The position numbers were made by a program, and so were the translations under genes. Below the pieces are notes generated by a model. The model had not been told where the DNA came from. It did not search any database and saw only the letters and a list, made by a program, of their open reading frames with translations. Positions 46,237-55,262 of a stretch of DNA of 64,000 bases are shown here, piece by piece (the first letter of the stretch is position 1; each line of letters opens with the position of its first letter). Source of the DNA: an uncultured Pseudomonadales bacterium (GTDB taxonomy: Bacteria > Pseudomonadota > Gammaproteobacteria > Pseudomonadales > Porticoccaceae); the NCBI GenBank assembly GCA_943846685.1, contig OX044363.1, positions 1,034,001 to 1,098,000 of the forward strand, given 5' to 3'.

Positions 46237-48390
46237 ATGCTATCTGCTAAAAACAATCAGTTGGAAGCTGAGGTTGAGGAGACTGCTATCTCATTGGAGC
46301 AGGAGGTCGGGCTGCGTGTTGAATCTGAAATACTCTCGCGACGGATTCTCGATATGGCTCTGGATGCGGTTATCTCGGTTGATCAGGCGGGCAAGGTGAT
46401 TTACTGGAATCCCAGAGCTGAGCTTATCTTTGGCTATTCTGCTCCCTATGCACAGGGTAAGAGCATTCTTGAGCTGGTGGTTGAGCCGCGCGAACACAGC
46501 GCTATTGAAGGGCGTCTAAAGCAATTTATAAACAACGATATCAAAAGCATAAAAGCTGACCGCTTTGAAATGATGGCGGTGCGTGTTGATGGCCAGAGAA
46601 TTTCCATTGAAGTTGCTGTGGTTGCGCTTAAGCGCTTCGGGGAATATGTGTTTACTGGCTTTGTTAGGGATCTGACCGAGAGGGATAAATATATTGAGGA
46701 GTTGCGCGTCTCGGCGATCACCTTCAACAGTCAGGAGGGAATTGTTATTGCCGATGGCGAGGCTAATATTCTGCGCGTCAATAAAGCCTTTGTAGATATT
46801 ACCGGTTACTCCGCAGAAGAGGTTGTTGGACGCTCTCCCCAGCTACTCCATTCCGATCAGCACGATAAAGAATTTTATGCCTCTATATGCAAATTTGTCG
46901 AAGAGAGTGATGGCTGGGAGGGTGAAGTCTGGGGTCGACGTAAAAATGGCGATGCGGTTCCGCTGCATCTGACGGTAACTGCGATTAGAGATACAGCAGG
47001 CGCGGGTAATATGGGCGCAGGTGAGAATAAGGCGACTAATTACGTGTTGGCTTTCTCAGATATCACCAGAAATAAAAAGGATGCCGATGAAATTTACAAT
47101 CTGGCATTTTTTGATCCGCTGACCGGTCTGCCAAATAGACGGCTGCTGATGGACAGGCTATCTCAGGCCGTGGCGACCAGTGGGCGCACAGGTCAAAAAG
47201 CAGCGCTGCTGTTTCTCGATCTGGATAATTTTAAAAGCCTTAACGATACCCTGGGCCATGACTTTGGTGACCTTTTGTTAAAGCAGGCTGCTCAGCGGCT
47301 CAAACACAGCCTGCGTGCTGAGGATACCGTGGCGCGCATAGGTGGTGATGAGTTTGTGATTATTCTGCAAAATTTGGGTGATGAGGGCTCTGATGCGCCG
47401 GCGCAGACTGAGGCGGTGGCGAATAAAATATTGTCTGCCCTTAATCAGCCCTATTCACTGCATGATCACGAGTGTTTTAGCAGTGCAAGTGTCGGTGCGA
47501 CGCTGTTTGAAAGCAGTGTCGAAGAAATTGATGAGCTTCTAAGGCAGGCTGATATTGCCATGTATCAGGCAAAGAAATCAGGCCGCAATATGTTGCGGTT
47601 TTTTGATCCGCAGATGCAGGAGAATATAAACCAGCGAGCCAATCTGGAGAATGCATTACACAATGCCGTTGAAAAGAATCAGTTCCAACTTTACTACCAG
47701 CTTCAGGTGGATAATAAAAATGTACCGGTTGGCGCTGAGGCATTGATTCGCTGGCAACACCCGGTGCTTGGCACGGTGCCGCCGCAGGACTTTATCCCGC
47801 TGGCTGAGGAGTCTGGTTTGATTATCCCTATCGGTCACTGGGTTATAAAAACGGCCTGCGAGCAGATTAGATGTTGGCAGAACAATCCGCTGACAGCTGA
47901 TTTAACCGTTGCGGTAAATATTAGTCCGCGGCAGTTTTACCAGCCGAGTTTTGTCGATGAGGTGCTGGACTGTTTAGCCGAGACTGGTATTGATTCCGAA
48001 GCATTAAAGTTTGAGCTTACCGAGGGTCTTATTCTGGATAATGTGGATGAGGCTATCGCTAAAATGAAAGAGCTGAGAAGGGCGGGAGTGCTTTTTTCTC
48101 TGGATGATTTCGGTACCGGTTACTCTTCACTGGCCTATTTGACTAAATTGCCTCTGTCTCAGCTAAAAATTGACCAGTCATTTGTGTGCAATATTGGTAT
48201 TAATGATAGTGATAGCATTATTGTTAAGACGATTATCGGTATGTCGAAAAGTCTCGGTTTTGAGGTGGTTGCGGAGGGGGTGGAGTCGCAGCATCAGTAT
48301 GATTTTCTTGAGGCGCTGGGCTGTCAGATGTTTCAGGGGTATTTGTTTAGTCGGCCGGTTGGGGTTGGGGAGTTTGAGGGGTTGTTGTAG
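46237..48390 (+). CDS. PAS-PAS-GGDEF-EAL c-di-GMP turnover protein (GAF end lost by frameshift)
   Basis: A 717-residue intact frame. Residues ~35-145 and ~150-280 are PAS domains (DAVISVDQAGKVIYWN; SAEEVVGRSPQLLHS). GGDEF is intact (RIGGDEFVII, GGDEF from residue 369) and so is EAL (EALIRW at ~501, DDFGTGYSSL at ~623, VVAEGVE, FQGYLFSRP). Both c-di-GMP synthesis and hydrolysis motifs are present, though in such hybrids often only one acts. It may begin at an internal start such as ATG 46237; upstream a GAF part is disrupted by four lesions. Confidence 0.88.
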   Translation: MLSAKNNQLEAEVEETAISLEQEVGLRVESEILSRRILDMALDAVISVDQAGKVIYWNPRAELIFGYSAPYAQGKSILELVVEPREHSAIEGRLKQFINNDIKSIKADRFEMMAVRVDGQRISIEVAVVALKRFGEYVFTGFVRDLTERDKYIEELRVSAITFNSQEGIVIADGEANILRVNKAFVDITGYSAEEVVGRSPQLLHSDQHDKEFYASICKFVEESDGWEGEVWGRRKNGDAVPLHLTVTAIRDTAGAGNMGAGENKATNYVLAFSDITRNKKDADEIYNLAFFDPLTGLPNRRLLMDRLSQAVATSGRTGQKAALLFLDLDNFKSLNDTLGHDFGDLLLKQAAQRLKHSLRAEDTVARIGGDEFVIILQNLGDEGSDAPAQTEAVANKILSALNQPYSLHDHECFSSASVGATLFESSVEEIDELLRQADIAMYQAKKSGRNMLRFFDPQMQENINQRANLENALHNAVEKNQFQLYYQLQVDNKNVPVGAEALIRWQHPVLGTVPPQDFIPLAEESGLIIPIGHWVIKTACEQIRCWQNNPLTADLTVAVNISPRQFYQPSFVDEVLDCLAETGIDSEALKFELTEGLILDNVDEAIAKMKELRRAGVLFSLDDFGTGYSSLAYLTKLPLSQLKIDQSFVCNIGINDSDSIIVKTIIGMSKSLGFEVVAEGVESQHQYDFLEALGCQMFQGYLFSRPVGVGEFEGLL

Positions 48391-48652
48391 GGTTGTGGTT
48401 AGTTGGTTAGAGGTTTTTTTAAGTCCTTCTTTTTAGCTAAAGTGCCGCGATAGCTAAGGGTGGATCCATCAGTATCCTGTTGAGATCAGCTGTTAGAAAA
48501 GAGATAAAACTGACTATGAGACGCTGATTATAGAAAGCTACAGGGGGGGTATTCTGGTAAGATGGCCTGATACTCCTGCAGTCGATGTAGACTGTTTGTC
48601 TCTAGGTCAGAACTTAATTCTGAGTCTAGGCTCACAGCTCCCAAACCAACAT

Positions 48653-50053
48653 ATGAGAATCCCCTTGTCACAATATGATTTTGCCAGTTTAGATCTAAAC
48701 CCCGCTTTAGTTGATAACCTTACAAGCCTTGGTTACACCGATATGACGCCGATTCAGGCGCAAGCACTACCCTCTGTTTTAGCAAATAAAGACGTTATCG
48801 CTAAGGCCAAAACGGGCTCAGGTAAAACCGCAACCTTTGCTTTAGGCTTGTTGAATAAGCTGGATGTGAAGCGTTTTCGTGTGCAAACCTTAGTGTTATG
48901 CCCAACCCGCGAGTTGGCAGACCAGGTGGCGCTAGAAATACGCAAACTGGCCCGTGGTATTCATAACATTAAGGTGCTCACTCTTTGTGGTGGCGTGGCC
49001 TTTGGGCCACAGAAGGGCTCTTTGGAACATGGTGCGCATATTATTGTCGGCACTCCTGGACGGGTTGAAGAACACTTGCAAAAACGCAATCTCAACCTCG
49101 ATAACCTGACGACTTTGGTATTAGATGAAGCGGATAGAATGTTGGATATGGGTTTTCAGCAAGCCATAGATGATATTGTTGGTTATATGCCTAAACAGCG
49201 GCAAACGATGTTGTTTAGTGCCACTTATCCTGAAAAAATCGAAAAAACTGCACAGCGAATTATGCAATCTCCAGTGACTGTAGAAGTGCAGGATAGTCAC
49301 AGCAACCAAAGTATTGTCGAAACCCTTTATCAGGTAGAAAATAATGAGTCCCGCGTAGAGGCGGTTAGGCTTTTGTTACAAGCACATCAGCCAGAGACCA
49401 CACTGATTTTTTGTAATACTAAGATCGAAACTGATCAGGTTGCCAATAAGTTACGTGCCGTGGGTTACGAAGCGTTGGCCTTGCATGGCGATTTAGAGCA
49501 AAAAGACAGGGACCAGACTTTAGTCTGTTTTGCCAATCGCAGTGTGTCGGTGCTAGTGGCTACCGATGTGGCAGCCCGCGGTTTAGATATTGAGTCTCTA
49601 GATTTGGTGATCAATTATCAAATTGCCCACGAGTTAGAAGTCCACACGCATCGCATTGGCCGCACGGGTCGTGCGGGCGCTCAGGGCATTGCCTGCAGCT
49701 TGTATACGCAAAAAGAAAATTACAAAATTGGCTTGTTAGAAGATTATTTAGAACAAAAGTTTGAACGTGGTGACTTGCCGCATATGCGCTTATTGCGTGA
49801 GCCGGTTTTTTATCCGCCGATGGTGACTCTTCATATTGCTGGTGGTAAAAAGCAGAAGCTTAGAGCGGGGGATATTGTCGGTGCCTTGACGGGTGTTGAT
49901 GGTATTCCGGGTACAGAGATTGGCAGAATACAGGTGGGCGATCACTGGGCCTATGTTGCTGTAGCCAATGAGCATGGGAAGGCTGCTTTTAGAAAGCTCA
50001 ATGAGGGGAAGCTTAAGGGGCGTAGTTTTAAAATTAGGCGGTTGCGGGGTTAG
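48653..50053 (+). CDS. dbpA: ATP-dependent RNA helicase DbpA
   Basis: About 466 residues from ATG 48653 (MRIPLSQYDFASLDL). DEAD-box motifs: Q motif TPIQAQALP, AKTGSGKT, PTRELADQV, GTPGR, VLDEADRMLDMG, SATYP, HRIGRTGRAG. The C-terminal ~75 residues (VTLHIAGGKKQKLRAGDIVGAL...) form the DbpA RNA-binding domain that targets 23S rRNA hairpin 92. Role: 50S assembly. An in-frame TTG at 48596 is less likely. Confidence 0.95.
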   Translation: MRIPLSQYDFASLDLNPALVDNLTSLGYTDMTPIQAQALPSVLANKDVIAKAKTGSGKTATFALGLLNKLDVKRFRVQTLVLCPTRELADQVALEIRKLARGIHNIKVLTLCGGVAFGPQKGSLEHGAHIIVGTPGRVEEHLQKRNLNLDNLTTLVLDEADRMLDMGFQQAIDDIVGYMPKQRQTMLFSATYPEKIEKTAQRIMQSPVTVEVQDSHSNQSIVETLYQVENNESRVEAVRLLLQAHQPETTLIFCNTKIETDQVANKLRAVGYEALALHGDLEQKDRDQTLVCFANRSVSVLVATDVAARGLDIESLDLVINYQIAHELEVHTHRIGRTGRAGAQGIACSLYTQKENYKIGLLEDYLEQKFERGDLPHMRLLREPVFYPPMVTLHIAGGKKQKLRAGDIVGALTGVDGIPGTEIGRIQVGDHWAYVAVANEHGKAAFRKLNEGKLKGRSFKIRRLRG

Positions 50054-50069
50054 TTGCGGTGGGTTTTTT

Positions 50070-50150
50070 CGTCACTTCGTTCTGCTGGAATGATAAAAAA
50101 ATTGTCATCCTGAGCGAAGTCGAAGGATCTCAGCGGGAATCAAGAGGTTC
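50070..50150. repeat. 81-bp direct repeat, copy 1
   Basis: A unit beginning CGTCACTTCG and containing TCATCCTGAGCGAAGTCGAA, ending AAGAGGTTC. The second copy at 50364-50444 has the same length with a few differences (GTTCTGCTGGAATG versus GCTCTGTCGGAATA). Confidence 0.88.
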
Positions 50151-50363
50151 TTCATATACGTTCAGAATGAAGATAATAAAGGCTTTGTTCATTTAAGCTC
50201 TTTCATTGTCGAGCATGGGTTCTTATTAGGCTTTCGGATGCGCGGTGCTAAAAACCCCTAGCCGGGCAGTGGTGGTTTCTTTCGTCATACTGCGAAGGTA
50301 TGTCACCCCAGCGAAGGCTGGGGCCAGTATCTTGAAGCTTTAGCTGTTTGTTGTGAGATTTCT

Positions 50364-50444
50364 CGTCACTTCGCTCTGTCGGAATAACAAAAAAATTGTC
50401 ATCCTGAGCGAAGTCGAAGGATCTCAGCGGGAATCAAGAGGTTC
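50364..50444. repeat. 81-bp direct repeat, copy 2
   Basis: Same unit as 50070-50150. After each copy a related block occurs (AACCCCTAGCCGGGCAGTGG near 50260 and AACCCCCAGCCGGGAAGTGG near 50484), so the duplication originally spanned about 150 bp or more. Confidence 0.85.
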
Positions 50445-50458
50445 GCCATCCCAAATAC

Positions 50459-50471
50459 TCCGGGTGCACCA
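50459..50471 (+). repeat. fragment identical to the 3' end of tRNA-Arg, inverted
   Basis: TCCGGGTGCACCA is identical to the last 13 nt of tRNA-Arg(TCG) but sits on the plus strand, opposite to the full tRNA at 50774-50850. It is followed by AAAAACCCCCAGCC, resembling the tRNA terminator. It looks like a remnant of a tRNA copy or an attachment-site relic. Confidence 0.65.
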
Positions 50472-50544
50472 TACCAAAAACCCCCAGCCGGGAAGTGGTG
50501 GTTTTGTTGATGTTATTGAGAGGTGTGCACTTTGGTCGGGATTG

Positions 50545-50700
50545 ATCATTAACGCGTCTGCGTTAATGACCCTTCGGGCTTCGCCACTTTGTGGCTCGTC
50601 CAAAATGCCTCCGCATTTAGTATTCGCGGCGTTGCCGCTCACCCCGTTGGGGCCGCCGCCGCTTTGCTCTGGCGTTGTCTCGCACTTGCAGTGCTCGGCT
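50545..50700. repeat. cluster of consecutive small hairpins downstream of tRNA-Arg
   Basis: Successive palindromes such as ATTAACGCGTCTGCGTTAAT, GCCACTTTGTGGC, AAATGCCTCCGCATTT, GCGGCGTTGCCGC and GCACTTGCAGTGC follow each other closely. The long open frame over this area is a spurious by-product. No gene is supported in 50054-50773. Confidence 0.7.
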
Positions 50701-50739
50701 CGAACAGGGGTTCAAATCAAACCTTCGGGAGTGCCAATT

Positions 50740-50770
50740 AAAAAACCCCAGCCAAGGGCTGGGGTTTTTT
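50740..50770 (-). terminator. terminator of the tRNA-Arg (left copy)
   Basis: CCCCAGCC/GGCTGGGG around loop AAG with A and T runs on either side. It lies directly after the tRNA 3' end on the minus strand. The same hairpin type follows the right copy at 60615-60647. Confidence 0.85.
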
Positions 50771-50773
50771 AAT

Positions 50774-50850
50774 TGGTGCACCCGGAGGGATTCGAACCCC
50801 CGACCAAGTGGTTCGAAGCCACCTACTCTATCCAGCTGAGCTACGGGTGC
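50774..50850 (-). tRNA. tRNA-Arg, anticodon TCG (left copy)
   Basis: A 77-nt cloverleaf with encoded CCA: acceptor GCACCCG/CGGGTGC, D loop AGCTGGATA, anticodon loop CTTCGAA (anticodon TCG), T arm GGGGGTTCGAATCCCTC. It reads CGN-type arginine codons. Its sequence is identical to the copy at 60650-60726. Confidence 0.93.
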
Positions 50851-50870
50851 GGTAAAGTTTGCAGTGTAGC

Positions 50871-51080
50871 TTATCGTTCCAAGTATTGCAGTTTATCTGG
50901 AATATCATCCCATTCTCCTGCATCTGGCGGTGGTTCTTTCTGCACGGTGATATTGGGCCAAACATCGGCCAGTTCGGCATTCAGTTCCAGGAAAATTTCC
51001 TGACCTGCGGGGATCTCGTCTTCGGCGAAGATGGCATCCACAGGACATTCGGGTTCACACAGAGCGCAGTCAAGGCAAAT
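50871..51080 (-). pseudogene. truncated fdxA (C-terminal ~70 codons of a ferredoxin)
   Basis: On the minus strand the frame reads [20 protein letters not shown] and continues ...[10 protein letters not shown]...KLQYLER with a TAA at 50871. It aligns along its length with the intact FdxA at 60781-61104 but differs at many positions (for example [11 protein letters not shown] versus [11 protein letters not shown]), so it came from a diverged homologue, not from a recent duplication. The first Fe-S binding part and start are missing; at ~51080 the sequence switches to the flavin monooxygenase fragment. Confidence 0.9.
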
Positions 51081-51616
51081 CTTCTGTTGTCACCGATCAG
51101 ATCAAAACCTTTACCAAGACCGGCGTGAAGCTGGAGTCTGGAGAGTTGTTAAAGGCTGATATTGTGATCAGTGCTACAGGTCTCGAGTTGCTGGCGATGG
51201 GTGGTATGGAGATCGCTGTCGATGGCAACAAGATTTCCCTGCCGGAAACAGTCGGCTACCGCGGTATGATGATGAGTGATGTACCTAACTTTGTTTTGGC
51301 TGCGGGCTACACCAATGCCTCTTGGACATTGAAGTGCGACCTGACCAGTGAATATGTGTGCCGCATGCTCAATCATATGGATCGCACCGGCTACCAGTAC
51401 TGCGTTGCTCGAATTCACGACCCAGATATGGACCGGGTGGCATTTTTGGACTTGGCATCAGGCTATGTGAATCGTGCCATTGATAACTTTCCCAAACAAG
51501 GCACTAGCTCTCCCTGGCGGCTGTATCAGAATTACCTTTGGGATTTACTTTCCTTGCGTTTCGGTTCAATGAGAGATAAGGAATTGGAATATGGGCGGGT
51601 TAAAACCCAGCCCTAA
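51080..51616 (+). pseudogene. N-terminally truncated flavin-containing (Baeyer-Villiger type) monooxygenase
   Basis: The frame reads [20 protein letters not shown], then DIVISATGLEL (the FAD-binding ATG motif of class B flavoprotein monooxygenases), PNFVLAAGYTNASWT and ends RVKTQP. Only about 178 codons of a ~500-residue family remain; the Rossmann GxGxxG start is absent. It has no start codon of its own except a GTG at 51125. It abuts the fdxA remnant, so one recombination or deletion joined two truncated genes. It overlaps the stop of the SMP-30 gene by 4 bp. Confidence 0.85.
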
Positions 51617-52797
51617 AATGGAAAACCCTGCACATTCAGTCTAGCCGTATAAATTCCCGCTTCTAAACAGGGACTATTCCCGCAGAAGCGAGGCTTGTCC
51701 CCATCCATAGGGTCGGTTAAACCTGTCACAAAAAGAGTCTTCCCATCCTCTCCACCAAAGGCAACATTGGTCGCAATATGTATGCCCTCGACATTTAATT
51801 GGCCCACCACTTTATGATGTTTGTCTATGATCAAAACCACTTGACCGTCGGTTCTGGTTGGCTGTCCAACTGTGGTCGTTACATAAATATTACCACTGCA
51901 ATCTTTGCCTAAACCATCAATGGGTGATGCCAATAATTTCTGTGGACTAGAGACTTCGCCAGCATGTAAATCAAATGTCCATAGCCCCTGCAGACCGCCG
52001 ACAATTAGTTGCTGTTGATCCAGTGATAATGCAATGCCATTTGGCTTGTCACCAAGCTCTGGCACAAGGTCAGTAACAGCGGTGGCAATGACTTTACCCT
52101 CTGGGGTGACTCGGTAAATACGCTGCCCCGGCTCTATTGAGCCCGGTTGCCCACCACCTTGAATGCTGTCCGGGTCAATATTTGAAGGGGTATTCCAATT
52201 GGGGTCAGTAAAATAAATCGTATTATCCTGAGCCACTGTTAAGTCATTGGGGGAGTTAAATCTTTTGCCGTTGTAAGTGGTCGCAATTGCTGTGACTTTC
52301 TGGCTTTTCCAATCAATAGAAGACAGTGAACCGGTCAGCTGCCGAGCGGCTAATAAATTGCCCTGACTATCCACAGCTAGGCCATTGCTGCCTGCAACAG
52401 TATCCTTCATCCACAGCTTTGGTTGCTCCCCCTGAACCCAGCGCCATATTGTTGTTTGGTTGCTTAGTACAAAGCCATTTTCATCGGGCTGGTGTGACCC
52501 CATATTTGAGTAATACAGGGCACCATCGTGCCAGAGGGGACCTTCAATATTATTAAACCCCTGATACATTAGTGGAATATTTGTTTCACGTTTAAGCTGT
52601 ATGTTGCTTAGATCTAATTTTATGTTTTGTGAGGCTGCAGAACAGTATTTAGCATTAGCAGCAGCAACGGAGGTCAGCTGATTGGCACCATCAGGTGATT
52701 TCATTTCAGAGCACGCAATCCCTAGAATGCTCAGACAAACTGCAGTGATAAGCGAACTTTTTCTAGCTGGGATGTTAGTCTGAAATAACAGGGGCAT
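51613..52797 (-). CDS. SMP-30/gluconolactonase-type lipoprotein
   Basis: A 394-residue lipoprotein (lipobox LGIAC at ~residue 29). Propeller motifs: EGPLWHDGALYYSNM, GSNGLAVDSQGNLLAAR, RFNSPNDLTVAQDNTIYFTDP, KPNGIALSLDQQ and DGLGKDCSGNIYVT, which contain the metal ligands of the SMP-30 gluconolactonase family. Likely hydrolyses sugar lactones to gluconate in the periplasm. It is the last gene of the bglX-gntT-lacI-gnl operon, 39 bp after the regulator. Confidence 0.88.
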   Translation of the reverse strand: MPLLFQTNIPARKSSLITAVCLSILGIACSEMKSPDGANQLTSVAAANAKYCSAASQNIKLDLSNIQLKRETNIPLMYQGFNNIEGPLWHDGALYYSNMGSHQPDENGFVLSNQTTIWRWVQGEQPKLWMKDTVAGSNGLAVDSQGNLLAARQLTGSLSSIDWKSQKVTAIATTYNGKRFNSPNDLTVAQDNTIYFTDPNWNTPSNIDPDSIQGGGQPGSIEPGQRIYRVTPEGKVIATAVTDLVPELGDKPNGIALSLDQQQLIVGGLQGLWTFDLHAGEVSSPQKLLASPIDGLGKDCSGNIYVTTTVGQPTRTDGQVVLIIDKHHKVVGQLNVEGIHIATNVAFGGEDGKTLFVTGLTDPMDGDKPRFCGNSPCLEAGIYTARLNVQGFPF

Positions 52798-52836
52798 CTT
52801 GATTATCTTCCAGTAAATTAATTTTTTCGTTTGTAG

Positions 52837-53874
52837 TTATCTTGTCGATTTACGGGTTACTAATTCAAAACCTGTATTGATATAGCGTGCTATTGGTGAG
52901 GCCTTGTCGGCAGGGGATGTTATTTTTTCAAAAATTACCTCCATCGCTTTACTGCCCATGTTGTATCGATTAACTCGCACTGTGGAGAGTGCAGGTTCAG
53001 CATAGGCGGCCATTTCAATATCATTAAAGCCACAGATACCAAATTTTTCTGGCACCTTGAGTTGCATTTTTTTGCTCTCGTGTAAGACGCCCAGTGCCAG
53101 GTCGTCGTTACAGCAAAATACCGCATCACAGTCGCCTTTGGTTACGTCCATTAGCTCCCCAAATAATGAGGCGCCCTTTGAGACAGAGGATGGCTCGGGG
53201 GTAGTGATAAATCTGGTCTTGTTAAGGCTGTTTGCCGCTGATAAAACATGCTCAAACCCGGCCAGTCGCTCGCAGGTTCTGCGGTCCATACGGGCGCCGA
53301 TAAAACCAATTTTACTGTAGGACTTATCCAGTAATAACTGAGCCACAGCGGCCCCCGCATCAAAATGTGAAAACCCTACATTGATATCAATTGGGTTGTC
53401 GACTTCCCCCATAATCTGAATCACAGGCACAGCAGACGCTTGTAACATAGCTTTGGCGGCAGGGGTTTGTTCGCCACCTGTGATAATTAAACCTTCGGGA
53501 GACTGGCCCAGTAATGTGCGTATGGCGCGCTCTTCCTCGGCGGCAGAATAATGTGTATTAAACAGCAGTACCTGGTAATTGGCCGGGGTGGCAATATCAT
53601 AAATACCACGCAGTACATCGTTAAATACCACATTGGATAATGAGGGGATCAGCACGCCAATTAATTTTGACTTTGATGATGCCAGCACACTGGCAGAGCG
53701 ATTGGGGATATAGCCCAGTTCGGCAATGGTCGCTTCTACTTTCTCGCGGACATTGGCACGCACGCCGTCATAACCATTGACTACTCGGGATACGGTGATG
53801 GGACTAACATCAGCCTTTGCCGCGACATCTTTTAGGGTAAGACGCTTACCGCTGTGACTGTCATTTTTTGCCAT
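52837..53874 (-). CDS. LacI-family gluconate operon repressor (GntR-like)
   Basis: A 345-residue LacI protein: HTH LTLKDVAAKADVSPITVSRVVNG (~residues 11-33) and hinge, then periplasmic-binding-protein-like domain from SKSKLIGVLIPSLSNVVFND. Position within a gluconate operon and its resemblance to GntR suggest it binds gluconate or 6-phosphogluconate. Its likely operator is the palindrome at 57591-57604. 18 bp before the permease stop. Confidence 0.9.
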   Translation of the reverse strand: MAKNDSHSGKRLTLKDVAAKADVSPITVSRVVNGYDGVRANVREKVEATIAELGYIPNRSASVLASSKSKLIGVLIPSLSNVVFNDVLRGIYDIATPANYQVLLFNTHYSAAEEERAIRTLLGQSPEGLIITGGEQTPAAKAMLQASAVPVIQIMGEVDNPIDINVGFSHFDAGAAVAQLLLDKSYSKIGFIGARMDRRTCERLAGFEHVLSAANSLNKTRFITTPEPSSVSKGASLFGELMDVTKGDCDAVFCCNDDLALGVLHESKKMQLKVPEKFGICGFNDIEMAAYAEPALSTVRVNRYNMGSKAMEVIFEKITSPADKASPIARYINTGFELVTRKSTR

Positions 53875-53892
53875 AGGGCTATGATTACATAT

Positions 53893-55230
53893 TTACAAAA
53901 ACAGGGATATCAGCAGACAGCTGACCAGTCCGATTAGGGAGATTAATGTTGTCATAACTGTCCATGTTTTTAAGGTGTTCGTTTCACTCATACCAAGATA
54001 GCGACTGACCAGCCAAAATCCGGAGTCATTAACATGGGAGAGTATGGTTGCCCCAGATGAAATAGCAATGACTAGCAAGCCTAAACTGGGAGCCGAGATT
54101 GGTTGTAATTGTAAAATAGGGGCCATTAATCCCGCGCCCGTGATCATAGCAACTGTTGCCGAACCCTGGGCAATGCGGGTTATAGCCGCGATTAAAAAGC
54201 CCAAAATAAATACAGAGAACTGGGCTTCAATAAAGACTGAGGCCAGCATCTGACCCACACCAGAATCAATCAGTACCTGTTTAAAGGCGCCGCCCGCACC
54301 AGTGATTAAAATAACGATTCCCGCGGGCTCTAACCCTTTATTGGCAATATTTAACAATGACTCTTTGTCCAGATCACATTTGCTATGGGCTATTAGCAGG
54401 GCAAGAATAGTGGCAATAGATAGTGCTACAAATGGATGACCTAAAAAGCGGATAGCTGTTAGCAAAGGGCTGTTTTCCGCTAATACAAAAGGTGCGGTAG
54501 TCGCCAACATAATCAGCAACAATGGCAGCAAAATAATAGAGGAAACCCAAGCAAAACTCGGTGAGGAAACATTTTCTGAAATGGGGTTATTGAGATGGGC
54601 CTCTGGAACCGCAATAAAAATTTTATTGGCGATAAATTGTCCAAACCAGGGTCCTGCAATAATCATAGCTGGTATGCCAGTTAACGCTCCAAACAGAATA
54701 ACCCAGCCCAAGTCGGCATTAATTAATTCAGCTACGGCAATAGGGCCAGGAGTCGGCGGGATGAAACTATGGGTAATCGCCAATCCCGCTAAAAGCGGAA
54801 TAGCGTAGTACAATAATGAGCGACCAGAGCGATTAGCCAGCCCATATAGCAGTGGCGCCAGAATAATAAATGCCACATCAAAAAATACTGGGATGGCGAC
54901 AATAAAACCGGTAACCCCAAGGCTCCACTGGGTTTTCTCTGGGCCAAAGGTGCGTATTAAACTGTCGGCAATGCGTTCAATGCCCCCGGAGCTCTCTAAG
55001 ATTTGACCAAGAATAGCCCCCAGACCCACAACAATCGCCACAAAGCCCAGAGTGCCGCCCATACCATTTTTGATTGAATCTATAACTTGGGTTGTTTCTA
55101 AACCCGACAGGAGGCCAACGCTTAAGCTGGTAACCAGCAGAGCCAAAAAGGCTGGTACTCGCAGTGCGATTACCAAAAACAATAATAGGGCAATGCCCCC
55201 ACCAGCCACAAAAAATAAACTTAAATCCAT
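53893..55230 (-). CDS. gluconate:H+ symporter (GntT/GntP family)
   Basis: A 445-residue membrane protein with ~12-14 hydrophobic segments. Family marks: IKNGMGGTLGFVAIVVGLGAILG, FVAIPVFFDVAFIILAPL, HSFIPPTPGPIAVAE and SHVNDSGFWLVSRYLGMSE. It imports gluconate across the inner membrane. It lies 32 bp downstream of bglX and directly upstream of the LacI regulator. Confidence 0.94.
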   Translation of the reverse strand: MDLSLFFVAGGGIALLLFLVIALRVPAFLALLVTSLSVGLLSGLETTQVIDSIKNGMGGTLGFVAIVVGLGAILGQILESSGGIERIADSLIRTFGPEKTQWSLGVTGFIVAIPVFFDVAFIILAPLLYGLANRSGRSLLYYAIPLLAGLAITHSFIPPTPGPIAVAELINADLGWVILFGALTGIPAMIIAGPWFGQFIANKIFIAVPEAHLNNPISENVSSPSFAWVSSIILLPLLLIMLATTAPFVLAENSPLLTAIRFLGHPFVALSIATILALLIAHSKCDLDKESLLNIANKGLEPAGIVILITGAGGAFKQVLIDSGVGQMLASVFIEAQFSVFILGFLIAAITRIAQGSATVAMITGAGLMAPILQLQPISAPSLGLLVIAISSGATILSHVNDSGFWLVSRYLGMSETNTLKTWTVMTTLISLIGLVSCLLISLFL

Positions 55231-55262
55231 ATCAATTCCCTGGAGAACGCATGATTGAACGC

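Noticed and set aside
50353..50772. 139-residue open frame before tRNA-Arg
   Set aside because: It crosses a hairpin cluster and a terminator and reads into the tRNA flank; no coding signal.
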